A stretch of DNA of 56,842 bases, from the NCBI GenBank assembly GCA_046294815.1, contig JBKBOJ010000007.1, positions 1 to 56,842 on the forward strand, in the 5' to 3' direction. Shown here one piece after another: positions 1-8,450 of this stretch. The position numbers and the translations under genes are program-made. Position 1 is the stretch's first letter, and each line of letters begins with the position of its first letter. The notes under the pieces were generated by a model that was not told the DNA's origin, made no database searches, and worked only from the letters and a program-made list of their open reading frames with translations. Source of the DNA: Pelomonas sp046294815 (GTDB lineage Bacteria > Pseudomonadota > Gammaproteobacteria > Burkholderiales > Burkholderiaceae_C).

Positions 1-872
1 GCTTGTCGAGCTTGTGCTGCGGCATCTTGGCCTGCACGCCCTGCTGGAACTTCACCCACAGCCGCGGCACGCTGAAGAACACGGTGGGCTGGGCGCGCTG
101 CAGGTCGGCGGCGAAGGTGTCCAGCGACTCGGCGAAATACACCTGCATGCCGGTGCGCAGCCAGCCATGCTCCACCAGCGTGCGCTCCACCACGTGGGCC
201 AGCGGCAGGTAGGACAGCATNNNNNNNNNNGCTCAGCGGGATGCGCTTCAGGCCGGCGTCCACCGACCACGCGAAGGCGCCGAAGTTGTGCATCACGCCC
301 TTGGGCAGGCCCGTGGTGCCGGAGGTGTAGATCAGCGTGCACAGCTCGTCGGCGGCGCGCAGCACCTCGCCCTTCATGGGCTCGGTGCGGGCGCAGATGG
401 CGTCCCAGCCCTCATATGTGCGCTTGGCGTCGTCGGGCGACAGCGCATAGCTCGCGCCCGGCATGCCGGCCGGGACGCCGGGCTTCATGCCCTCCCAGCC
501 GTCCAGCTTGCCCACGAAGATGAAGCGCGACTCGCTGTGCGTGAGGATCTGGGTGATGGTCTCGGGCGCCAGCGTGGGATACAGCGGCACGCTCACGTAG
601 CCGGCCATCCAGATGGCCAGGTCGCTCATCAGCCACCAGGCGCAGTTCTTGGACAGGATGGCCACCTTGGCGTCGGCCGGCCAGCCCTCGGCCTGGCCCC
701 TGGCCTTCAGGAAGGCGGCCATGCGGCGCACCTGGTCGCCCACCTGGGCCCAGGTGTAGTCGCGGACCTCGGGGCCGCCCATGGGTTGTGTCAGCGTGAC
801 CCGGCTGCCGGCCGTGCGCTCCCAGTGGTAGAGGCGTTGCAGGGCGAGCTGGTCGGTGGCGATGGTGGCCAT
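1..872 (-). CDS. Long-chain acyl-CoA synthetase (AMP-forming), partial and interrupted by an assembly gap
   Basis: The 3' end lies outside the window and the ATG is at 872, about 7 bases after a good Shine-Dalgarno (GAGGAG). The protein belongs to the AMP-binding adenylate-forming family, COG1022-like, which converts fatty acid, ATP and CoA to acyl-CoA at the inner membrane. The translation carries the P-loop motif YTSGTTGLPKGV, then MLSYLPLAHVVER, and VFFSVPRLWVKF near the window edge, all typical of bacterial long-chain acyl-CoA synthetases. Ten Ns at 221-230 fall between RIPLS and MLSYLP and break the frame, so the true missing length must be a multiple of three. It is distinct from the FadD-type ligase at 33775. 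Chain-length preference cannot be read from sequence. Confidence 0.85.
   Translation of the reverse strand, partial: MATIATDQLALQRLYHWERTAGSRVTLTQPMGGPEVRDYTWAQVGDQVRRMAAFLKARGQAEGWPADAKVAILSKNCAWWLMSDLAIWMAGYVSVPLYPTLAPETITQILTHSESRFIFVGKLDGWEGMKPGVPAGMPGASYALSPDDAKRTYEGWDAICARTEPMKGEVLRAADELCTLIYTSGTTGLPKGVMHNFGAFAWSVDAGLKRIPLSXXXXAVLPAAGPRGGAHAGGAWLAAHRHAGVFRRVAGHLRRRPAARPAHRVLQRAAAVGEVPAGRAGQDAAAQARQ
221..230. other. Assembly gap (10 N)
   Basis: Ten consecutive unknown bases lie inside the acyl-CoA ligase. The codon before the gap ends exactly at 231 and the conserved downstream frame restarts at 220, so a true length of 10 would be a frameshift. Family comparison suggests about four missing residues (12 bases). 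The Ns are therefore a placeholder, not a measured length. Confidence 0.95.
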
Positions 873-979
873 GTCAGGGTCTCCTCGGAGATTCTTTTTG
901 GGACAAGTCAAGTTGACCATGCGCGCCCGGCCGGCTTCCTCCGGGAAACACCCTGGGGCCCGGCCACTTCCCCGGGCTG

Positions 980-1971
980 TTAGAGGCAATGCTCTAGGAG
1001 CCTGCCCAAGCGCCGCAGCAGCGCGTCGCGCCGCTGCGGCGCGGCCAGCGCTTCGACCAGCAAGGCCGTGGCCCGGCGGGGCAGCCCTTGGTTGGGGTTG
1101 CTCGCCGCGTCCGCGGGCAGGCTGGCGGCCAGTGCGGCCTGCACGCGGGCGGCCTGGGCGTAGTCGCCCAGCTCGATGAGGTGTCGCGCCAGGTCGGTGT
1201 GCATGCGCTGGCTGCTGGAATTGCCCGCGCCCAGCAGCGCGTCCATGTCCGCCGCAAGTCGGTAGGCGGCCGCCACGGTGGCTTCTGGGCGGCCCAGCCA
1301 TGCTTGGATGCTCCACAGCGTCTGGCGCGCGCGCAGCACGAAGCGGCCGTAGCGCGGCGCGGCGTTCGCGCCGGCCTCGACCAGCGGCTTGAGCGCGGCC
1401 TCCGCCTCCAGCCAGCGCCCTTGGTTGAAGCGCAGCACGTAGACGTAGAGGTTGAAGAAGATGTACTCGTAGTCGGTGGGCTGGTAGACCTGCTGCACGC
1501 GCGCCCAGGCCTGCTCGCGCAGGGCCTTGGCCTCGGCGAAGCGGCCCAGCAGGCCGGCGATGCCAAAGTCCAGCAGCTTGGGCGCGCCATGGTCGTCCAC
1601 CGCCACGTTGCTGGGCTTGAGATCGCGGTGCACGATGAGCTGGGCATGCGCATGCGCCACCGCGCGCGCCACGCCCACCAGCAGCCGGACCCGCTCGGCC
1701 AGCCCCAGGCCTTGGGCGCGCACATGCTCGGACAGCGTGCGGCCGGCCACGTATTCCAGCACCAGGAAGGCGCGGCCGTCCTGCTCGCCGGCGTCCAGCA
1801 GTCGCGCGATGCCGGGGTGGGTCAGCCGGCCCAGCAGCGCGCGCTTGCGCGCGAAGCGCTTGGCCAGTCCGGCGCCGGCCAGGTCGCCACGCAGCAGCTT
1901 GATGGCGGCCTCGCCCTGGTAAAGGCCGTCGGCCCGTTCGGCCCGCCACACCTGGCCATGCCGCCTTCGCC
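980..1971 (-). pseudogene. Ser/Thr protein kinase relic joined to a repeat-containing tail
   Basis: The readable frame starts inside the kinase glycine loop (GEGGMA, then VWRAER) and includes AIK, HRDLKPSN and DFGIAGLL, so subdomains I to VII of an Hanks-type kinase are present. Directly after DFGIAGLL the sequence switches to a helical, tetratricopeptide-like tail (GRFAEAKALREQ onward) ending at the stop at 980-982. The activation segment, APE motif and C-lobe are absent. A base is missing near 1953: GEGGMA is read in the upstream sigma-factor frame while VWRAER is one base out, as if a CAG codon lost a C. Families of this kind normally have a linker, the complete kinase, a membrane segment and TPR repeats, over about 900 residues. 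This is either a real internal deletion or an assembly collapse. Confidence 0.7.
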
Positions 1972-2520
1972 CAGCAGTTCCTGCAGCAGCGTGCGGGCCT
2001 TGAGCAGCTCACGGTTGATGGTGCGCGTGGACAGGCCGCGCAGCGTGGCCACCTCGGCAATGGACAGGCCCGCGAAGCCCACCATCTCAATGAGCTCATA
2101 CAGGCCGACGTCGATGGCGCGCAGCCGCTGCAAGGCCTGGTCCGGCCCGATCAGGTCCACCGCCTGGCTTTGCACCGCGGCCACATCGCCGGCGGCGCAG
2201 AGCGTGACCATGACCGCGTCGCCGCCGCGTTTCTCGCGGCCGGTGCTGCGCAGGTGGTCGATGACGACCGAGCGCAAGACCTGGCCCACGTGGGCAAAGA
2301 ACTGGCCGCGTGATTCACCCTGCAGACCTTGCTGGTCGGCCATGCGCAGAAAGCCCTCGTGCACCAGCGCGGTGGTGTCCAGGCCGGCCACGCGGTTGTC
2401 GGGGCGGCATTGCGCCAGCCGCATGCTGGATCTCGGGATTGAGCACGGCGTCGGGCTGCTGCAGCGACGCCGCATCGCCGCGCGCCGTGCCGGCCAGCAG
2501 CGCCGTGATCGCGAGCTGGG
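1972..2520 (-). pseudogene. ECF-type sigma factor relic (TIGR02999-like)
   Basis: The sequence LDTTALVHEGFLRM, a VIDHLRS stretch, an EKRGGD loop and a C-terminal helix-turn-helix (LSIAEVATLRGLSTRTINRE) match the ECF sigma factors that usually precede PknB-type kinase genes. The N-terminal part (ITALLAGTARGDAASLQQ) is in a different frame. The break is at 2425, where one base is extra or two are missing. No in-frame start codon lies between the trpS stop and this region. The C-terminal end runs straight into the kinase glycine loop with no linker, so the sigma C-terminus and kinase N-terminus appear fused by deletion. It lies about 12 bases after trpS. Non-functional as sequenced, unless several sequencing errors are involved. 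Confidence 0.65.
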
Positions 2521-2531
2521 AAACCGCGGCC

Positions 2532-3818
2532 TCAGCCGTCCTGGAAGGCGGCCAGCGCCGCGGCGATGTCGGCCTCACTGGCCTCGCGCTGCACCGGCGC
2601 GTCGGCCACCAGCCCTTCACGCTTGAGCCGGGCCACCCACTGGCCGGCGTCGCGGCCCTGCTCGAAGCCGTGGCTTTGCAGCAGCAGTCGGCCGTCGGCC
2701 GCCAGCAGCTTGAAATAGAACTTGCCGTCCGCATCGCGGTATTGCTTGAACACCGGCAGCGCGGCCTTCTCCGTCTTGGCGGCGGTGGTGGTCGCCGTGG
2801 CCGTGTAGGGCCGCAGGCCCACGGCCTCGCGCAGCTGCTTCATGAAAGGCATGGCGATGGCGCGGGCCTTGGCCGCACCGGCCTGCAGGATGGCCTCCAG
2901 CTCGGCGGGGTTGGCCATTAGCGCTTCGTAGCGGGCGCGCATGGGCCCGATCTGGGCCTCGATGAGGGCGACCAGCTGCTGCTTGGCCTCGCCCCAGCTC
3001 AGGCCGGCACGCAGCGCGGCGCGGAAGGCGGCGCGCTGTTGGTCGCTGGCGAAGGCGTCGTAGAGGGTGACCAGCGCCTGGCCCTCCGGGTCCTTGGGCT
3101 CGCCAGGCAGCTTGCTGTCGGTGACGATGCGGGCCACCGCCTCCTGCAAGGCCTTGGCGCCGCCCTCGAACAGCGGGATGACGTTGTCGTAGCTCTTGCT
3201 CATCTTGCGGCCATCCAGCCCCGGCAGCAGCGCCATATCGGCGTCCACGACGGCCTCGGGCAGCGTGAACAGCTCGCGGCCCCGGCCGAACTGGTGGTTG
3301 AAGCGCTGGCCCACGTCGCGCGCCATCTCGATGTGCTGGATCTGATCCTTGCCGACCGGCACCTTGTGCGCGTTGAACATCAGGATGTCGGCCGCCATCA
3401 GCACCGGGTAGCTGAACAGGCCCATGCTCACGTGGGCGTCCGGCTCCTCGCCAGCGGCGACCGCAGCGTCCACGGCGGCCTTGTAGGCATGGGCGCGGTT
3501 CATCTGGCCCTTGGCGGTCACGCAGGTCAGCAGCCAGGCCAGCTCGGGGATCTCGGGAATGTCGCTCTGGCGGTAGAACGTGACGCGGTCGGGGTCCAGC
3601 CCGGCGGCCAGCCAGGTCGCGGCGATGGCGCGGCTGGAGTGCGCCAAGCGCTCCGGGTCGTCGCACTTGATCAGCGCGTGGAGGTCGGCCATGAAGAAGA
3701 AGCTCTCCACGCCGGGCGTGCGGCTGGCTGCGACCGCCGGGCGGATGGCGCCGACGTAATTGCCGAGATGCAGGGTGCCGGTGGTGGTGATGCCGGTCAG
3801 GACGCGTTGGACGGACAT
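2532..3818 (-). CDS. trpS: Tryptophanyl-tRNA synthetase with C-terminal extension
   Basis: This class I aminoacyl-tRNA synthetase charges tRNA-Trp. The HIGH-type signature is GTLHLGN (residues 14-20) and the KMSKS loop is exact at 205-209. The catalytic body ends near residue 345. The protein has 428 residues against about 330 for the E. coli enzyme. The extra C-terminus (about 355-428) contains FKQYRDADGKFYFKLLAADG followed by LLLQSHGF, which resembles the small beta-rich YegP/DUF1508 fold; this similarity is my inference. The ATG at 3818 gives the expected N-terminus. It is probably monocistronic: the LacI regulator upstream ends 47 bases away and the downstream sigma gene is broken. Confidence 0.95.
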   Translation of the reverse strand: MSVQRVLTGITTTGTLHLGNYVGAIRPAVAASRTPGVESFFFMADLHALIKCDDPERLAHSSRAIAATWLAAGLDPDRVTFYRQSDIPEIPELAWLLTCVTAKGQMNRAHAYKAAVDAAVAAGEEPDAHVSMGLFSYPVLMAADILMFNAHKVPVGKDQIQHIEMARDVGQRFNHQFGRGRELFTLPEAVVDADMALLPGLDGRKMSKSYDNVIPLFEGGAKALQEAVARIVTDSKLPGEPKDPEGQALVTLYDAFASDQQRAAFRAALRAGLSWGEAKQQLVALIEAQIGPMRARYEALMANPAELEAILQAGAAKARAIAMPFMKQLREAVGLRPYTATATTTAAKTEKAALPVFKQYRDADGKFYFKLLAADGRLLLQSHGFEQGRDAGQWVARLKREGLVADAPVQREASEADIAAALAAFQDG

Positions 3819-3865
3819 GGGCTGGGCAGAAAATGGGCAGCCCGGATTGTGGCCTCAGCCGCGCC

Positions 3866-4888
3866 TCAACTGCGTTTGCGGGATACGGGGGCAGCCACCG
3901 ACGCGCGCCAACTGACCGTGATGTCGAACTGGCGCGACACCGGCAGGTCCATGCCGTAGCAGCGGTTGAGCAGCCAGTGCAGGCCGGCCAGCGCCACCTC
4001 GCGGCTGGGGATGTGCACGGAGGTCAGCCGCGGCGCGGCAAATTCGGCGCTGGGGGTGTCGTCGTAGCCCAGCACCGAAAGCTCGTGCGGCACCGACACG
4101 CCGCGCTCCTGGCAATGTGACAGCAGGCCTATGGCCATCTCGTCGTTGGCGCAGAACACCGCGGTGGGCCGCTTCTTGAGTGCCAGCAGCTCGCCGGCAG
4201 CGTCCCAGCCGGACTGGTTGGAGAAGTCGCCCGGCAGGGTCACGATCTTGGTCATGTCCAGCCCGCGCGCGGCCAGCTCGCCCATGAAGCCGGCCAGGCG
4301 CGCGACGTTGTCGGGCGAGGTGGTGGGGCCCGAGACGACGGCGATCTCCTTGTGCTTGTGCTGCAGCAGCGCGCGCGCGGCCAGCACGCCACCCTGCACA
4401 TGGTCGGCCATGAAGCACTGCTCCGTGATGCGGTCGAAGTTGCGGTTCAGCACGACGACCTGGCGCTGCGCCGCGCCCAGCGCCTTGATGTCCTCGTCCT
4501 GGATGGCGTTGGACATCACGATGAGGCCGTCGCAGTCGCGCTCGAGCAGGAAGCGGATGCCGTCGTTGGCCTCGGCGCGCTCGTCTGCGATGCCGTCGCC
4601 AAAGGCCACCACCATGTGCAGGCCCTGGCCGCGCAGCACCGTATCGATGACGCGCAGGATGGGTGTGTAGTAGGTGCCGCGCAGGAAGGGGATGTAGACG
4701 CCGATCAACTTGGACGTGCCCGCGCCCAGCGAGCGCGCGGCCTGCGAGGGGCGGAACTTCAGCTGCGCGATGACCTTGCGCACGCGCTCGGCCGTGGCGG
4801 GTGCCACGGAACCGTTGCCGCTGATGACGCGCGACGCGGTGCCCACGCCCACGCCGGCCAGCCGCGCCACGTCCTTGATCGTTGCCAT
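3866..4888 (-). CDS. LacI-family transcriptional regulator, probable beta-glucoside repressor
   Basis: The 340-residue protein starts with the canonical LacI helix-turn-helix (MATIKDVARLAGVG, then TASRVISGNG) and the hinge helix region, then a periplasmic-binding-protein-like effector domain (LIGVYIPFLRGTYY to DITVSW). LacI proteins dimerise, bind a palindromic operator with a central CG, and release it when a sugar binds. The gene lies 50 bases downstream of the GH3 glucosidase on the same strand, so the two may be cotranscribed. The palindrome at 6948-6961 between the GH3 and GH1 genes is the obvious candidate target. The inducer is inferred from context to be cellobiose or another beta-glucoside. 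Confidence 0.88.
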   Translation of the reverse strand: MATIKDVARLAGVGVGTASRVISGNGSVAPATAERVRKVIAQLKFRPSQAARSLGAGTSKLIGVYIPFLRGTYYTPILRVIDTVLRGQGLHMVVAFGDGIADERAEANDGIRFLLERDCDGLIVMSNAIQDEDIKALGAAQRQVVVLNRNFDRITEQCFMADHVQGGVLAARALLQHKHKEIAVVSGPTTSPDNVARLAGFMGELAARGLDMTKIVTLPGDFSNQSGWDAAGELLALKKRPTAVFCANDEMAIGLLSHCQERGVSVPHELSVLGYDDTPSAEFAAPRLTSVHIPSREVALAGLHWLLNRCYGMDLPVSRQFDITVSWRASVAAPVSRKRS

Positions 4889-4938
4889 GCGCCCTCTAGC
4901 CCTCTAGATTTGCGGCGCGGATTGGAGCACAAGGGCCA

Positions 4939-6870
4939 TCACAGGGGGCAGATGCCCGGCGGGTCGGCGGGCTCGGGCAGCGGCTTTGGCTCGACGCTGG
5001 CTTCGCGGCCGCTGAGCCCGCCGCCTACCGGCCATTGCGGCTTGGCGGCGTGAACGCTGAATTGGCAGGGCCCCGACGGCCATGGGAGGGAGAGTCGGCC
5101 GCTGAAGCCTGGCCAGGGTTGGCCGTCGGCCGGCGCCACCAGCAGGTCGGCCAGGCCCGCGCCCTCGGTGCCCGGCAGCCAGGCGGCGACGAAGGCGTCG
5201 CTCTTGTTGATGAGGTCGTTCACGTACAGCGGTCGGCCGGAGTACAGCACCGTCACCACCGGCACGCCGCGACCGGCCACCTGCTGCAGCACGGCCAGGT
5301 CGGCGGGATGGCGCTTGCTGTGGCGCAGGTTCTCGGTGAGGCGGATGTCGCCCTCGCCCTCGGCATAGGGCGCCTCGCCGATGACGGCCACCACGGCGTC
5401 GAAGCGCGTCGGGTCGTGCCGGGTGCCGGTCTCGTCGAACGTGACCTGCGCATGGCCCAGGCGCTGCCGCAGCGCGGCCAGCAGCGTGGTGCCCTGCGGG
5501 AAGTCGGCGTTGGTGGCGTCGCGCGCCTGCCAGCTGACGCTCCAGCCGCCGGCCTGCTTGGCCATGTTGTCGGCCGCCGCGCCCACCACCAGCACGCGGG
5601 CCGTGGGCTTGAGCGGCAGCAGGCCCGGCCGGTGCTTCAGCAGCACCGCCGACTCGCGCACCGCGCGGCGCGCCAGCTCGGGAGCCTGCAGCGCCTCGAC
5701 GCTGGCGGGCACGGCAGACGCAATCGCCATGCTGAACTTCACGCGCAGGATGCGGCGCACGGCATCGTCCAGCCGCGCCATCGGGATGCGGCCCTGCTCC
5801 ACGGCGCGCAGCGTGTTGTCGTAGAAGGCTTTCCAGTGGAAGGGCACCATGACCACGTCGATGCCGGCGTTGATGGCCTCGGGGCAGTCCTCATTCCGGC
5901 AGCCGGGCACCTGGCCCACGCCGTCCCAGTCGCTGACGATGAGGCCGTCGAAGGCGAGGCGCTCCTTCAGCACGCCGGTCAACAGCGTCTTGTTGCCATG
6001 CATCTTGCCGTGCTCGACGTAGGCGGTGGTGTCGGTCCAGCTGCTGAACGAGGCCATCACGGTCAGCACGCCGGCATCCAGCGCCCCGAGGTAGCCGGCG
6101 CCGTGCACCTGGGCCAGCTCCGTGGGCGTGGCATGGGCCACGCCCTGGTCGATGCCGCGGCGCGTGCCGCCGTCGGCAACGAAATGCTTGGCGGTGGCCA
6201 GCACGCCGCGGCCATCCTTCAGGCCGTCCTGCAAGCCCTCCACCGCCGCACGCCCCAGCTGGCGTACCAGTGCTGGGTCGCTGCCATAGCTCTCGTAGGT
6301 GCGGCCCCAGCGCAGGTCCTGCACGACGGCCAGCGTGGGCGCGAAGGTCCAGTGCAGGCCCGAGGCGCGCACCGCACGGGCGGTGGCGCGGCCGATGTCG
6401 CGCACCAGCTCGGCGTTGCGTGTGGCGCCCAGGCCGATGTTGTGTGGGAACAGCGTGGCGCCGCGCACGTTGTTGTGGCCGTGGACTGCGTCGGTGCCCC
6501 ACAGCAGCGGGATGCCCGGTGTGGCCTGCTGCGCCGCGGCCTGGAACTGCTCTGACAAGGCCTTCCATTGCGCCGGCGTGGCCGCGCGGTCATTGCCGGG
6601 CCAGCCGCCGCCGCCGTTGAGCACCGTGCCGATGGCGTACTCGCGCACCTGCTCGGGCGTGATCGCGCGGATTTCGGGCTGCACGATTTGGCCCACCTTC
6701 TGGCGCAGGCTCAGCGTCTTGAGTGCCGCTTCCACACGGGCTTCGAGCGCCGCGTCGCGCTGCGACTGGCGTGCCGGCCAGGCCTGCAGGATGGCGTCGC
6801 TGCCATGGGCGATGGCGGTGCCGCCGGACAGCAGCAGGGCCGCGGCTAGGTGCAGGGGGCGTTGTCTCAT
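4939..6870 (-). CDS. Exported GH3 family beta-glucosidase
   Basis: A 643-residue glycoside hydrolase family 3 enzyme that removes glucose from the non-reducing ends of beta-glucans or cello-oligosaccharides. The ATG at 6870 starts a signal peptide (charged MRQR, hydrophobic core, AIA before HG), giving a periplasmic or secreted enzyme; the open frame extends upstream to a TTG at 6924 without a signal-like start. Seen motifs: WGTDAVHGHNN (about 124-134), KHFVADGG (228-235) and the nucleophile Asp314 in IVSDWDG. The C-terminal sandwich domain includes SGRPLYVND and WLPGTEG. It resembles ExoP-type glucan glucohydrolases but lacks their roughly 200-residue C-terminal extension, and it ends in a Pro-rich stretch. 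It diverges from the GH1 gene across a 101-base gap with an operator candidate. Confidence 0.9.
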   Translation of the reverse strand: MRQRPLHLAAALLLSGGTAIAHGSDAILQAWPARQSQRDAALEARVEAALKTLSLRQKVGQIVQPEIRAITPEQVREYAIGTVLNGGGGWPGNDRAATPAQWKALSEQFQAAAQQATPGIPLLWGTDAVHGHNNVRGATLFPHNIGLGATRNAELVRDIGRATARAVRASGLHWTFAPTLAVVQDLRWGRTYESYGSDPALVRQLGRAAVEGLQDGLKDGRGVLATAKHFVADGGTRRGIDQGVAHATPTELAQVHGAGYLGALDAGVLTVMASFSSWTDTTAYVEHGKMHGNKTLLTGVLKERLAFDGLIVSDWDGVGQVPGCRNEDCPEAINAGIDVVMVPFHWKAFYDNTLRAVEQGRIPMARLDDAVRRILRVKFSMAIASAVPASVEALQAPELARRAVRESAVLLKHRPGLLPLKPTARVLVVGAAADNMAKQAGGWSVSWQARDATNADFPQGTTLLAALRQRLGHAQVTFDETGTRHDPTRFDAVVAVIGEAPYAEGEGDIRLTENLRHSKRHPADLAVLQQVAGRGVPVVTVLYSGRPLYVNDLINKSDAFVAAWLPGTEGAGLADLLVAPADGQPWPGFSGRLSLPWPSGPCQFSVHAAKPQWPVGGGLSGREASVEPKPLPEPADPPGICPL

Positions 6871-6947
6871 GGTGTGGCTGTTGTTGGGGGCTGGACGGTA
6901 GTGGCGCGCATCGCTGCGCGTCAAGCTTGGCGGCTTGCCGCGCGGAA

Positions 6948-6961
6948 TGGAATCGGTTCCA
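6948..6961. promoter_or_regulatory. Candidate LacI-family operator
   Basis: TGGAATCGGTTCCA is a near-perfect 14-base palindrome (one mismatched symmetric pair) with the central CG typical of LacI-family operators. It lies in the divergent region between the GH3 start (6870) and the GH1 start (6972), where one repressor could control both. The LacI-family gene sits just beyond the GH3 gene. It ends 10 bases before the GH1 ATG, so it would also overlap that gene's ribosome-binding region. Confidence 0.6.
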
Positions 6962-6971
6962 ATCCTGACCC

Positions 6972-8318
6972 ATGACCGCTAGCCAGTTGCCCAATCGCCT
7001 GGATTTCCCCGCCGACTTCCGTTGGGGTGTGTCCACGTCTTCGTTCCAGATCGAGGGTGCCGGGCGGGAGGACGGCAAGGGGGAGTCCATCTGGGACCGC
7101 TTCTGCCAGCAGCCCGGCCGCATTCGCGACGGCTCCGACGGCCTGGTCGCCTGCGATCACTACCACCGCTGGCCCGAGGACCTGGACCTGGCCAAGCGGC
7201 TGGGCGTCAACGCCTACCGCTTCTCCATCGCCTGGCCGCGCATCGTCCCCGCAGGGCGGGGCGCCGTGAACGAGGCCGGCCTGGCCTTCTACGACCGGCT
7301 GGTGGATGGCATGCTGGAACGCGGCCTGGACCCCTGGTGCACGCTCTACCACTGGGACCTGCCCCAGGCGCTGCAGGAGCAGGGCGGCTGGACCTCGCGC
7401 GGCACGGTGGCGGCCTTCGTCGACTACGCCGATGTCGTGACCCGGCGCCTCGGCGACCGCGTCAAGCACTGGATCACGCACAACGAGCCCTGGTGCTCCT
7501 GCATGATGGGCTACTGGGAGAACATCCACGCGCCCGGCGGCACCAGCCTGTCCGACGCCCTGCAGGCCTGCCACCATGTGCTGCTGTCGCATGGGCTGGC
7601 GATTCCCGTGATCCGTCGCAACTGCACGGGTGCGGACATCGGCATCACGCTGAGCCTGCATCCCATCACCGCCGCGTCGGACAGCCCCGCTGATCAGGCC
7701 GCCGTGCAGCGCCATGACGGCCTGCGCAACCGCTGGTTCCTGGACCCGCTGTTCGGTCGCGGCTACCCCCAAGACACGCTGGCACTCGTCGGCGACGCCG
7801 CGCCCACCGTGCTGCCGGGCGATCTCTTGGCAATCGCCACGCCCACCGACTTCCTCGGCGTGAACTACTACTTCCCCGAGATGGTGAAGGACGATCCGGC
7901 CGGCGGCCCCATGCGCGCCCGCCTCGTCGAGAAGGCCGGCGTGGAGCGCACCGGCTTCGGCTGGGAGGTCTCGCCCCAGGGCCTGGTGGACCTGCTGACC
8001 CGTGTGCAGCGCGACTACAACCCCGCCGTCATCCAGTTGACCGAGAACGGCTCCACCTTCGACGACGTGCTCACACCCGAGGGCCGGGTGCACGACAAGG
8101 AGCGCCTGTCCTACCTGCAGCGCCATCTGGCCGCGCTGAAGCAGGCGGTGGACGCGGGCGTGCCGGTCAAGGGCTACTTCGCCTGGAGCCTGCTGGACAA
8201 CTTCGAGTGGGCCGAGGGCTATCTGCGCCGCTTCGGCCTGGCCTATGTGGACTACCCCACGCAGCGCCGCTTTCTGAAGGACAGCGGCCTCTGGTATGGC
8301 CAATTTCTGAACGAATGA
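6972..8318 (+). CDS. GH1 family beta-glucosidase
   Basis: A 448-residue family 1 glycoside hydrolase with no signal peptide, therefore cytoplasmic. It hydrolyses imported beta-glucosides with retention of configuration. The acid/base Glu172 lies in THNEPW and the nucleophile Glu358 in LTENGSTF. The N-terminal FRWGVSTSSFQIEGA and C-terminal SLLDNFEWAEGY substrate-binding motifs are intact, and the length is normal. It is the first gene of a plus-strand run with the sugar ABC transporter (132 bases downstream), which fits import followed by intracellular hydrolysis. Whether it prefers glucosides, galactosides or fucosides cannot be decided from sequence. Confidence 0.94.
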   Translation: MTASQLPNRLDFPADFRWGVSTSSFQIEGAGREDGKGESIWDRFCQQPGRIRDGSDGLVACDHYHRWPEDLDLAKRLGVNAYRFSIAWPRIVPAGRGAVNEAGLAFYDRLVDGMLERGLDPWCTLYHWDLPQALQEQGGWTSRGTVAAFVDYADVVTRRLGDRVKHWITHNEPWCSCMMGYWENIHAPGGTSLSDALQACHHVLLSHGLAIPVIRRNCTGADIGITLSLHPITAASDSPADQAAVQRHDGLRNRWFLDPLFGRGYPQDTLALVGDAAPTVLPGDLLAIATPTDFLGVNYYFPEMVKDDPAGGPMRARLVEKAGVERTGFGWEVSPQGLVDLLTRVQRDYNPAVIQLTENGSTFDDVLTPEGRVHDKERLSYLQRHLAALKQAVDAGVPVKGYFAWSLLDNFEWAEGYLRRFGLAYVDYPTQRRFLKDSGLWYGQFLNE

Positions 8319-8376
8319 TTAACGACTTTTGGTCAATGCTCCGCTGGGTACACGCAGTTTCTAAATGAAAAATTAC

Positions 8377-8388
8377 AGGGTCGACCCT
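8377..8388. promoter_or_regulatory. Perfect 12-base palindrome upstream of sugar ABC operon
   Basis: AGGGTCGACCCT is a perfect palindrome with a central CG, 62 bases before the ATG of the sugar-binding protein. Just downstream, ACGGCC and GGCCGT (8392-8406) form a second short inverted repeat with a 3-base loop. The first could be an operator for a LacI-type regulator, but its sequence differs from the palindrome at 6948. The second could be a leader hairpin. No clear -35/-10 pair was identified. Confidence 0.35.
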
Positions 8389-8450
8389 CAGACGGCCACG
8401 GGCCGTCCCGGGTGACACTGCGAGTGCCTCTCACAAGATCCGGAGACAAG

